A stretch of DNA of 64,000 nucleotides from Alkalilimnicola sp. S0819 (GTDB taxonomy: Bacteria; Pseudomonadota; Gammaproteobacteria; Nitrococcales; WHIW01): positions 1 to 64,000 of the forward strand of contig NZ_WHIW01000011.1 in the NCBI RefSeq assembly GCF_009295635.1. The letters are read 5' to 3'. Positions 9,465-18,805 of the stretch are shown here, in pieces (position 1 is the first letter of the stretch; each line of letters begins with the position of its first letter). A program made the position numbers and the translations under genes. A model generated the notes under the pieces. It worked only from the letters and a program-made list of their open reading frames with translations. It was not told the origin of the DNA and ran no database searches.

Positions 9465-11192
9465 TTATTCGACGGTTACGCGGTTGACTTCGGTGAGGCT
9501 GGTCACGCCCTGCATGACTTTTTTCAACCCCGAGCGGCGTAGGTCGTCTATGCCTTCCTTGCGCGCCTGATCGCCCAGCTGCAGGGAGTTGCCTCCCTCC
9601 ATGATGATCCGGCCCATGGCCTCGGAGACGGGCATGACCTGATAGATGCCCACCCGCCCCTTGTAGCCCTCGGCGCACTGGTCGCAGCCCACCGCGTCGT
9701 AGAGGGTGAGCCCGTCCAGGTCCTCTTCGAGAAAACCTTCCTTGAGCAGTGCGTCCCGGGGCACTTCCACCGGCGCCTTGCAGCTGTTGCACAGCCGCCG
9801 GGCCAGGCGCTGGGCGATGATCAGGCTCACCGAGGAGGCGATGTTAAAGGCCGGAACACCCATGTTCGCCAGGCGCGTGAGCGTCTGGGGGGCGTCGTTG
9901 GTGTGCAGGGTGGAGAGCACCATGTGCCCGGTCTGTGCCGCCTTGATGGCGATCTCGGCGGTTTCCAAATCACGGATTTCACCGACCATGATCACGTCCG
10001 GGTCCTGGCGCAGGAAGGCCCGCAGGGCCGAGGCGAAACTCAATCCGGCCTTCATGTTCAGGTTCACCTGGTTGATGCCTTCCAGGTTGATTTCCACCGG
10101 GTCCTCGACCGTGGAGATATTGCGATCCGCGGTGTTGAGGATGTTCAGCGCCGTGTACAGGGATACCGTCTTGCCGCTACCCGTCGGGCCGGTAACCAGC
10201 ACCATGCCGTAGGGCTTGTGGATGGCGTCGACGAAGCGTTCCTTCTGCTCCGGCTCGTAACCCAGCGCATCGATGCCCAGTTTGGCGCTGGAGGGGTCCA
10301 GGATACGCAGGACGATCTTCTCGCCGAACAGGGTGGGGCAGGTGTTGACGCGGAAATCGATGGCCCGGGTCTTGGAGAGCCTCATCTTGATGCGGCCGTC
10401 CTGGGGTACACGGCGCTCGGCGATGTCCATCTGCGACATGACCTTGATGCGCGCGGAAATGCGGTTGGCCAAAGCGATGGGCGGTCCGGCCACCTCGCTC
10501 AGCATGCCGTCCTGGCGGAACCGTACCCGAAAGCGCTTTTCATAGGGCTCGAAGTGTATGTCCGAGGCCCCCTTCTTGATTGCGTCCAACAGTACCTTGT
10601 TGACGAAGCGCACCACCGGCGCGTCGTCCGCGTCGGCCTCGGTGACCGCCTGCCCGCCCTCGTCCTCGTCACCGCCGGAAATGTCGAGATTGTCCAGATC
10701 CGCGTCCAGATCCATGCCGGACATGGCGCCCAGACCACCATCGGCGGCCTCCAGCGCCTTGTCCATGGCGCGCATGAGCTTGTCTTCTTCCACCAACACC
10801 GGGTCGGTGGTCAGGCCGGTGTGGAACTTGATCTCGTCCAGTGCGTCCAGGTTGGTGGGGTCGGAAACGGCCACGAACAGCCGTTTGCCGCGCTTGAGCA
10901 GCGGCAGGGCCCGGTGGTGGCGAACCAGTTTCTCCTTGACCAGTTTGACGGCGGCCACATCCGGTTCCATGGCGTCCAGGTCCATCACCGGCACGCCGAA
11001 CTCCTGGCTACCGGCCTCGGCGATGGCCTTGGCGGCGACCAGCTTCTTCTCCACCAGGTGGGCGACCAGCGGGGTGCGGGCCTTCTTGGCTTCTTCCGCG
11101 GCGCGCCGGGCGGTTTCCTCGTCGAGCAGGCCGTCGCGCACCAGGCGGGCGGCCAGTCCGCTGAGCCGTATGGAAGGGTTCACTGTTGCCAT
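9465..11192 (-). CDS. pilB: Type IV pilus extension ATPase PilB
   Basis: PilB powers pilus extension from the cytoplasmic face. The 575-residue protein has an N-terminal MshEN-like domain (RLSGLAARLVRDGLLDEETA near residues 8-27), Walker A GPTGSGKT, the Asp box, Walker B (LRQDPDVIMVGEIRD), His box (AQTGHMVLSTLHTND), and a CxxC pair set (CNSC, CDQC) that binds zinc. It is first in pilBCD and follows the FimX-like gene on the same strand after a 169-bp gap with a dyad. No pilA lies beside it, unlike in Pseudomonas. Confidence 0.96.
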   Translation of the reverse strand: MATVNPSIRLSGLAARLVRDGLLDEETARRAAEEAKKARTPLVAHLVEKKLVAAKAIAEAGSQEFGVPVMDLDAMEPDVAAVKLVKEKLVRHHRALPLLKRGKRLFVAVSDPTNLDALDEIKFHTGLTTDPVLVEEDKLMRAMDKALEAADGGLGAMSGMDLDADLDNLDISGGDEDEGGQAVTEADADDAPVVRFVNKVLLDAIKKGASDIHFEPYEKRFRVRFRQDGMLSEVAGPPIALANRISARIKVMSQMDIAERRVPQDGRIKMRLSKTRAIDFRVNTCPTLFGEKIVLRILDPSSAKLGIDALGYEPEQKERFVDAIHKPYGMVLVTGPTGSGKTVSLYTALNILNTADRNISTVEDPVEINLEGINQVNLNMKAGLSFASALRAFLRQDPDVIMVGEIRDLETAEIAIKAAQTGHMVLSTLHTNDAPQTLTRLANMGVPAFNIASSVSLIIAQRLARRLCNSCKAPVEVPRDALLKEGFLEEDLDGLTLYDAVGCDQCAEGYKGRVGIYQVMPVSEAMGRIIMEGGNSLQLGDQARKEGIDDLRRSGLKKVMQGVTSLTEVNRVTVE

Positions 11193-11261
11193 ATGGGGTT
11201 TTGATCTCGCTTTGCGCGGCGGCGTGTGCTTCGGTCCATGGTTTTTATTATGGGTGTTCGT

Positions 11262-11285
11262 GAAGTTCCGTTACGGGGAAACTTC
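11262..11285. promoter_or_regulatory. Imperfect dyad upstream of pilB
   Basis: GAAGTTCC (11262-11269) faces GGAAACTTC (11277-11285), an inverted repeat with one extra A. It lies 70-95 bases upstream of the pilB start in the only sizeable gap of the pilus motor block, next to an AT-rich stretch (11286-11330). It may be an operator or part of a promoter for pilBCD; no factor can be named. Confidence 0.35.
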
Positions 11286-11361
11286 ATGTTCCAAGGTTTC
11301 GAATATAAACCATAAAATCTCCCTCAACTAGGAAGCGGGACACGTCTGCCCGAGTCTCTGC

Positions 11362-13326
11362 TCAGGAGGACAAGGCTTCGCTGGCGAACACATCCGCCGG
11401 TTCCTGCATGAAATAGCCCTGGATGTATTCCACGCCACATTGCCAGAGCACGGAGAGATTCCCCGCGTCTTGCACCAGCGGGGCGATGGTGCGCGCGCCG
11501 GTGCTGCGCGCTTGGGCCACCAGAGTCTGGATGCGTTTCTGCTGTTGCACATCGGTGGCGGCGGCGCGAGTAAGGTTTCCGGCGAGCTTGATGTAATCGG
11601 GCTTCAGGGTTTGCAACAATTCCAGGCTCTGATTGCCGTCGCTGACATGCTCCAGGGCCACGCCGCAGCCCAGATCACGCAGCGCCCGCACCAGTCGGGC
11701 GCTTTCCGACAGGCGCGTGATCGCTGTGGATTCAGGGATCTGCAGCACCAGCTGCTCGGGGCGCACGGCGTTCTCCCGTACGCACTGGGCGATGTGCTTG
11801 GCGATGTCGGGGTTGGATATGCTTTCGGCGAACAGCTTGACGAACAAAACCGGCGCGGTCTCCCGCTGGCTGCCCAGTACCTCGGCGGCGCGGCTGAGCA
11901 CCCAGCGGTCAAGCTGCGGCTCCAGCCCGGCCCGCGCCACGGCAGGCAGAAATTCCCGGGGCAGAATGTCGTCCCCGTCTTCACTGCGCAGGCGCAGGAA
12001 GACCTCATAGAAGCTGCTCGGTTGGCCGGAGAGGCTGGCAACAGGTTGGTAGACCAGGCGGAAGTGTTGTCTCACCAACGCCTGGCTGACCCGTTTGTGC
12101 CACTGCTCCAGGAGAGCCTGGTCGGCTTCGCTGCGCACCGCCTGGTCGCCGGCCTCGCCGCCCGCGAGTTGCAGCGCCTGGGTAGCGCGGTCCAGCAGTT
12201 GTCCCGGGTCCGCGTCCGCCGCGCTCACTACCGTCATGCCCAGGCGCGCGCTGGCGGGGAGTTTGCTCATCTGGCTATCGATTTCGCTCGCCAGTTGCTC
12301 CAGCGCGGAAGCATCCAGACCGTGCAGCAGCAGGCCGATGTCGCCATCGCTCAGGCGGGCGGCCAGACTGGCCGGGGGCAGCAGGCGGTGCAATTGCTCG
12401 GCGGCCTCCACCAGCAGCCCGGGCAGTTGCGCTTGATCGCCCTCCAGGCGCAGCAAGGCGAGCGCCGCGTTGGTGCCGGCCCGCCGGGCCGCCAGGGTGT
12501 GACGCAGGGTTTCGTAAAAATGCTCGTCGTTGTAGAGGCCGGTGAGCGGTTCGCGCCGGGCCAGGTAGCGCCAGGCGCTGCGCAGATCCCGTGCGCGGCC
12601 CACCCGGTGATGAATGATGGCGGCCAGGTCAGTGGCGGCCACCGGCAGACCCAGCAGGCTGTCCACGCCAGCGACGATGGCGGCATCATCCAGGCTGCGT
12701 TTGTCTGCCGAGGTCAGCAGGATCACCGGCAGGCCCTGGTAGCTCGGGATCTGGCGCAGCGCCTGTACCAGCTCCAGGCTGCACTCCGGTGTCTCATCGG
12801 CGTGGAGCAGCAGCAGATCCACGGCTTCGCGGCGCAGGGTTTCCAGCAGTTGATCGCTGGTATCGCAGTCCAGCAGCCGAATGCCGGCCGCCTCCAGCTT
12901 GTCGCGCTCGACGGGGGCGCAGCTCCCAGGCTCCTCCAGCAACAGGGCGGTGGGCTGCTCGGCGCTGTCCGCGGCAAGCAGTTGGCTCAGGCGATGCAAC
13001 AGGGCTGTGCGATTGAGCGGCCAGTGGAAAAAGCCGCTGCCATTGGCGCGTATGGCCCGCAGCCGGGTGCTCATGTCGTCCTGGCGCGAGACGAAAATAT
13101 GCGGGGCCTGGGGCGCGGCCAGCGGTTCCTCGCCCAAGGCCTCCAGCTCCGCGATCACCGCCGCCGGCGGCAGGGTTGCCGCTGCATTGCCCATTACCGC
13201 CGCACTGACGAAGTGCCGTGCCTTGTAACCGTAATGACGCAGATCCAGCGCCAGGGCCTCGCCGACGGTGCCGTCCTGGAACAGCAGATAAATCGGGCCG
13301 CTTTGATCCCCCATGGGTAAAGGCAT
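11362..13326 (-). CDS. fimX: FimX-like degenerate GGDEF-EAL c-di-GMP receptor
   Basis: The 654-residue protein has two receiver-like segments (about 10-120 and 125-240), a GGDEF-type domain starting RREPLTGLYN near 258 whose active motif reads SDGDI (326-330), and an EAL-type domain from about 420 whose EAL motif reads EVF (441-443) and whose later metal-binding motif reads EHVSDGNQS. With both active sites degraded it should bind rather than make or cleave c-di-GMP. FimX of Pseudomonas and Xanthomonas has this architecture and controls PilB-driven pilus extension; position beside pilBCD supports that role. Symbol assigned by architecture and context. Confidence 0.75.
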   Translation of the reverse strand: MPLPMGDQSGPIYLLFQDGTVGEALALDLRHYGYKARHFVSAAVMGNAAATLPPAAVIAELEALGEEPLAAPQAPHIFVSRQDDMSTRLRAIRANGSGFFHWPLNRTALLHRLSQLLAADSAEQPTALLLEEPGSCAPVERDKLEAAGIRLLDCDTSDQLLETLRREAVDLLLLHADETPECSLELVQALRQIPSYQGLPVILLTSADKRSLDDAAIVAGVDSLLGLPVAATDLAAIIHHRVGRARDLRSAWRYLARREPLTGLYNDEHFYETLRHTLAARRAGTNAALALLRLEGDQAQLPGLLVEAAEQLHRLLPPASLAARLSDGDIGLLLHGLDASALEQLASEIDSQMSKLPASARLGMTVVSAADADPGQLLDRATQALQLAGGEAGDQAVRSEADQALLEQWHKRVSQALVRQHFRLVYQPVASLSGQPSSFYEVFLRLRSEDGDDILPREFLPAVARAGLEPQLDRWVLSRAAEVLGSQRETAPVLFVKLFAESISNPDIAKHIAQCVRENAVRPEQLVLQIPESTAITRLSESARLVRALRDLGCGVALEHVSDGNQSLELLQTLKPDYIKLAGNLTRAAATDVQQQKRIQTLVAQARSTGARTIAPLVQDAGNLSVLWQCGVEYIQGYFMQEPADVFASEALSS

Positions 13327-13426
13327 CCCCTGCAGTTTGGGTTCTTGTTGTCTTTTCCGAACCGCAAGGATAGGCCCCGCGAGCGCTTCGGGTAAAGCGC
13401 GGTTCCGGTGGGGGCCGGGCAGGCGC

Positions 13427-14233
13427 TCAGGGCGGGGCGAGTCGCTTCAGGAAATCCGCCAGCATGGGCTCGCTCAGTTCGCCCAAGTGCGTGTCGACCA
13501 GTTGCCCGTCGGCGTCATAGAAGAAGGTGGTGGGTAGGCCTCGTGCGCCGGTCTGCTCGGAATACTGGTGGAGCGGGTCCAGCAGCAGGTTCTCCAACTG
13601 CAGGCCTTGACCGTGCAGGTAGCGGCCGATCGAGGCGCGGTCTTCGCCTTGATTGACGAAAACAATGTGGAGGTTCGCATGTTGGCGCTGGGCTGCCTGC
13701 AGCACTGGCATTTCCCGCCGGCAGGGCGGGCACCAGGTGGCCCAGAGGTTCACCACCGTGGGTTTGCCGCGGAAATCGCGCAGCGCCATCCACTCGCCAC
13801 TCAGGCTCTGAAGGTCCAATTCCGGCAGGCCGGGACCGGCTTGCTGCAATTGCTGGTTAAGCCAGGCGAAGGCCGCCCAGGCCAGCGCCGCCGTCGCGAT
13901 GAGGGTGAGTAGCGCCTTGCGCAGGGCGGCGCGTTTGCCGCGCGCCGTGGCGTAGACCATGCTGCCGATTACTCCTGCCCAAGCGGAAAAGCCACCCTGC
14001 CACAGGTAGAGGGTTTCCAGGGGCCGTTGCTGGAAGTAGTCCGCGTGACCCAGCGCATAAGCCAGCCGCGCAGTGATGAGGCCGGCCACCAGGCTTTGCC
14101 AGAGCAGTGATTCCAGCCCGCGGTGGCCGCGCCGTTCCCACAGGCGGGCGGCGAGCAGCGCCAGAATCATCAGCGCCACCGCCACCAGGCGGGGGATGGC
14201 CAGCGCCAGTGGGCCGAGGGTGATGCTGTTCAT
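13427..14233 (-). CDS. Membrane-anchored TlpA-type thioredoxin with an Lgt-like N-terminal domain
   Basis: Residues 1-125 are membrane-embedded and contain ITARLAYALGHADYF followed by LYLWQGGFSAWAGVIG, which closely resembles the prolipoprotein diacylglyceryl transferase (Lgt) core, but the Lgt catalytic HGG reads WAG. Residues about 135-268 form a TlpA/ResA thioredoxin fold with the redox motif WCPPC in NLWATWCPPCRREMPVL. A periplasmic disulfide reductase is likely, with the Lgt-like part as anchor or electron conduit (inference). The start may be ATG 14233 or GTG 14242; neither has a well-spaced ribosome binding site. Confidence 0.75.
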   Translation of the reverse strand: MNSITLGPLALAIPRLVAVALMILALLAARLWERRGHRGLESLLWQSLVAGLITARLAYALGHADYFQQRPLETLYLWQGGFSAWAGVIGSMVYATARGKRAALRKALLTLIATAALAWAAFAWLNQQLQQAGPGLPELDLQSLSGEWMALRDFRGKPTVVNLWATWCPPCRREMPVLQAAQRQHANLHIVFVNQGEDRASIGRYLHGQGLQLENLLLDPLHQYSEQTGARGLPTTFFYDADGQLVDTHLGELSEPMLADFLKRLAPP

Positions 14234-14246
14234 GGCTCCCACGACA

Positions 14247-14280
14247 AAGGCCGCCCGGTATTGCTACCGCGGCGGCCTTC
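14247..14280 (-). terminator. Terminator after ispB and tRNA-Pro
   Basis: A long stem reads on the minus strand GAAGGCCGCC, GCGGTA, loop, TACCGG, GCGGCCTTTG. It ends the ispB/tRNA-Pro transcript 11 bases after the tRNA and just before the TlpA-like gene. The T run is short (three). Confidence 0.7.
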
Positions 14281-14291
14281 GATCTTGTGCC

Positions 14292-14368
14292 TGGTCGGGG
14301 TGAGAGGATTCGAACCTCCGGCCCCTGCCTCCCGAAGACAGTGCTCTACCAAGCTGAGCTACACCCCG
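14292..14368 (-). tRNA. proK: tRNA-Pro (anticodon CGG)
   Basis: A 77-base cloverleaf: acceptor CGGGGTG/CACCCCG, D arm GCTCAGCTTGGTAGAGC, anticodon arm CTGTC-TTCGGGA-GGCAG with anticodon CGG, T arm GGAGG-TTCGAAT-CCTCT, and an encoded CCA end. It starts 10 bases after the ispB stop codon on the same strand, so it is probably processed from that transcript unless a promoter lies within ispB. Confidence 0.96.
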
Positions 14369-14378
14369 AATTGTCGAT

Positions 14379-15347
14379 CTAGTGAGAGCGATCCACCGCT
14401 GATTTGGCGACCTGTTCAAGCGCTTGCCGATACGGGTTGGCCGGCAAATGCTCCAGACAGGCCAAGGCGGCATCCGTCTCCCGCTGAGCGAGGCGGCGAG
14501 TATAGGCAATGGCTCCGGTGTTTTCAATCGCTTCGCGCACTTCCGCCAGGCGCGACACGTCACCCTGTTCGATGGCTATGCGGATCGCCGCCGCCTGCGC
14601 CGCGGAGCCGGTGCGCATGGCGTAGATCAGCGGCATGGTGGGTTTGCCCTCGGCCAGGTCGTCGCCCACGTTCTTGCCGATCTCCTCGGCACTGCCGGTG
14701 TAGTCCAGCAGGTCATCCACCAGCTGGAAGGCTGTGCCCACGTGGCGGCCATAGTCGGCCAGCGCATCGGCCACTACCTGCGGCTGATCGCTGATCACCC
14801 CGCCGAGCCGGCAGCCAGCTTCGAACAGCGCCGCTGTCTTGCGGTAGATCACCTCCAGGTAGCGCTCTTCGCTGACATCCGGGTCGTTGCAGTTGAGCAG
14901 CTGCATCACCTCGCCGGCGGCGATGGTATTGGTGGCGGCCGCCAGCACGGCCATCACATCCATGCGACCCACTTCCACCATCATCTCGAAGGAGCGTGAG
15001 TAGAGGAAATCCCCCACCAGCACGCTGGCTTCGTTGCCCCAGATGTGGTTGGCGGTGTCACGGCCGCGGCGCAGCTCGGAGGCGTCCACCACGTCGTCGT
15101 GGAGCAGGGTGGATGTATGGATGAACTCCACCACCGCGGCGAGCTGTATGTGATCCTGACCGGTGTGCCCGCAGGCCCGCGCGGCCAGCAGCACCAGCAG
15201 GGGGCGCAGGCGCTTGCCGCCACTGTTTATAATGTAGGCGCCCAGCTGGTTGATCAGCGCCACGTCCGAGCTCAGCCGAGTCTGTATCAGCCGGTCCACG
15301 GCCGACACGTCGTCCGCCACCAGTTCACGCAGCGCGTTGATATCCAT
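14379..15347 (-). CDS. ispB: Octaprenyl (polyprenyl) diphosphate synthase
   Basis: IspB makes the long isoprenoid side chain of ubiquinone. The 322-residue protein has the all-trans prenyltransferase signatures: GGKRLRPLLVLLAARACG, the first Asp-rich motif LLHDDVVD followed by RRGRDTAN, and the second LVDDLLDY. It is divergent from rplU, as in many proteobacteria, which supports IspB rather than IspA. Confidence 0.94.
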   Translation of the reverse strand: MDINALRELVADDVSAVDRLIQTRLSSDVALINQLGAYIINSGGKRLRPLLVLLAARACGHTGQDHIQLAAVVEFIHTSTLLHDDVVDASELRRGRDTANHIWGNEASVLVGDFLYSRSFEMMVEVGRMDVMAVLAAATNTIAAGEVMQLLNCNDPDVSEERYLEVIYRKTAALFEAGCRLGGVISDQPQVVADALADYGRHVGTAFQLVDDLLDYTGSAEEIGKNVGDDLAEGKPTMPLIYAMRTGSAAQAAAIRIAIEQGDVSRLAEVREAIENTGAIAYTRRLAQRETDAALACLEHLPANPYRQALEQVAKSAVDRSH

Positions 15348-15430
15348 TGCCGATCGAAAGGCCCACAGCGGAAGGGAAGCCGCATGCTAGGAAGGGCGCG
15401 GAGGGGTGTCAAGAAAGCGAGGTGTCGGCG

Positions 15431-15459
15431 TTGACCGCGGGGCTAGGAGTCGCTAAGAT
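15431..15459 (+). promoter_or_regulatory. Sigma-70 promoter of rplU-rpmA
   Basis: -35 TTGACC (15431-15436) and -10 TAAGAT (15454-15459) are separated by exactly 17 bases. The predicted transcript start near 15466 leaves a leader of about 57 bases before rplU. Confidence 0.75.
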
Positions 15460-15522
15460 TCCGCGCCTTGACTTGGCTGCCCTCTCGGCGGCCAGCGAAT
15501 GGAATTCAACGGAGAACGGGCC

Positions 15523-15837
15523 ATGTACGCCGTCATCAAGACCGGAGGCAAGCAGTACCGCGTCGCCGAAGGCGACAAGCTGCGCATCGAGAAGCTGAAC
15601 GCCGAAGAAGGCGCCACCGTGGATTTCGACCAGGTTCTGCTGGTCGGCGAAGGTGATAACGTCAAGGTCGGCGCGCCGCTGGTGGAAGGCGGCAAGGTCA
15701 CCGCCGAGGTCGTGCGCCAGGGCCGCGCGGACAAGGTGGAGATCATCAAGTTCAAGCGCCGCCACAACTACAAGCGCACCCAGGGGCATCGGCAGAGCTT
15801 CACGGAAGTGAAGATCACCGGCATCTCCGCAGCCTAA
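15523..15837 (+). CDS. rplU: 50S ribosomal protein L21
   Basis: The 104-residue protein begins [20 protein letters not shown], the L21 signature, and ends in the [14 protein letters not shown]-type rRNA-binding motif (here [14 protein letters not shown]) and [11 protein letters not shown] 15523 has GGAGA eight bases upstream; an in-frame ATG at 15499 adds eight residues outside the family pattern. It is cotranscribed with rpmA, 21 bases downstream. Confidence 0.98.
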   Translation: MYAVIKTGGKQYRVAEGDKLRIEKLNAEEGATVDFDQVLLVGEGDNVKVGAPLVEGGKVTAEVVRQGRADKVEIIKFKRRHNYKRTQGHRQSFTEVKITGISAA

Positions 15838-15858
15838 TCGACTGAGAGGACAAAGCTC

Positions 15859-16116
15859 ATGGCACATAAAAAGGCAGGCGGCAGTACTCGTAACGGTCGC
15901 GATTCAGAGTCGAAACGTCTTGGCGTGAAGCGCTTTGGCGGGCAGGCGGTAATCGCCGGCAACATCCTGATCCGTCAGCGCGGCACCCACTTCCATGCCG
16001 GCGAGAACGTCGGTCTGGGTCGGGATCACACCCTGTTCGCCAAGGCCGACGGTCACGTGGTCTTCGAGCGCAAGGGGCCGAAACAGCGTCGCACCGTGAG
16101 TGTGCGCCCCGCGTAA
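15859..16116 (+). CDS. rpmA: 50S ribosomal protein L27
   Basis: L27 lies at the peptidyl transferase centre. The 85-residue protein starts [20 protein letters not shown], with the family motif [27 protein letters not shown] lies upstream of the ATG. It follows rplU and is closed by a terminator. Confidence 0.98.
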   Translation: MAHKKAGGSTRNGRDSESKRLGVKRFGGQAVIAGNILIRQRGTHFHAGENVGLGRDHTLFAKADGHVVFERKGPKQRRTVSVRPA

Positions 16117-16140
16117 GGCTCGGCCACAAGCATAGTGCGA

Positions 16141-16169
16141 AAGCCCCGTTCCTCGAGCGGGGCTTTTTT
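16141..16169 (+). terminator. Terminator of rplU-rpmA
   Basis: An 8-bp stem AAGCCCCG/CGGGGCTT with a nine-base loop is followed by a T run to 16169. It separates the ribosomal protein pair from obgE, which starts 20 bases later. Confidence 0.88.
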
Positions 16170-16180
16170 GTATGGGGTAA

Positions 16181-18344
<2,164 letters not shown>

Positions 18345-18356
18345 GCGTCTCCCTGG

Positions 18357-18385
18357 TTGACATAAGCGGCTCCCGCAAGAATAAT
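18357..18385 (+). promoter_or_regulatory. Sigma-70 promoter of rpsT
   Basis: A perfect -35 TTGACA (18357-18362), a 17-base spacer and -10 AATAAT (18380-18385) lie 45-75 bases upstream of the rpsT start codon. Confidence 0.8.
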
Positions 18386-18430
18386 GACCGCCCTTTCTGG
18401 ATTCCGATTCTTTTGGTAGGAGTTTAAGCC

Positions 18431-18694
18431 TTGGCTAACATCGCGTCCGCAAAGAAGCGTGCCCGTCAGGCCGAAGTACGTCGGCAGCACAACCAGGCCC
18501 GCCGCTCGATGCTGCGCACCGAGATCAAGAAGGTGCTCAAAGCTGTGGAGAGCGGTGACAAGGCCCAGGCTGATGCCGCCTTCAAGACCGCTGTGCCGGT
18601 TATCGACCGCATGGCCACCAAGGGCCTGATCCACAAGAACAAGGCTGCTCGCCACAAGAGCCGTCTGAACGCCAGCATCCGCGCCCTGGCCTAA
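18431..18694 (+). CDS. rpsT: 30S ribosomal protein S20
   Basis: The 87-residue basic protein reads [21 protein letters not shown] and has the typical C-terminus [21 protein letters not shown]. The start codon is TTG with TAGGAG about eight bases upstream. E. coli rpsT also uses TTG, where the weak start serves autogenous control; the same is likely here. It has its own promoter and terminator. Confidence 0.98.
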   Translation: MANIASAKKRARQAEVRRQHNQARRSMLRTEIKKVLKAVESGDKAQADAAFKTAVPVIDRMATKGLIHKNKAARHKSRLNASIRALA

Positions 18695-18714
18695 CGGCCG
18701 GCGCCGAATCGAGG

Positions 18715-18739
18715 AAGCCGCCTGACCGGGCGGCTTTTT
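18715..18739 (+). terminator. Terminator of rpsT
   Basis: AAGCCGCC (18715-18722, with neighbouring bases) pairs with GGCGGCTT around a short loop, followed by a T run to 18739. It lies 20 bases after the rpsT stop. Confidence 0.85.
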
Positions 18740-18805
18740 CGTGGCCGGGTGTTTTCCAGCCGGGCCTTGCTATGATCTGGCCTTCGCTCGGCCGCGAGTA
18801 GATCC

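Noticed and set aside
9903-13320. Long plus-strand open frames opposite pilB and the FimX-like gene
   Set aside because: They mirror confirmed genes and have no ribosome binding sites or recognisable domains.
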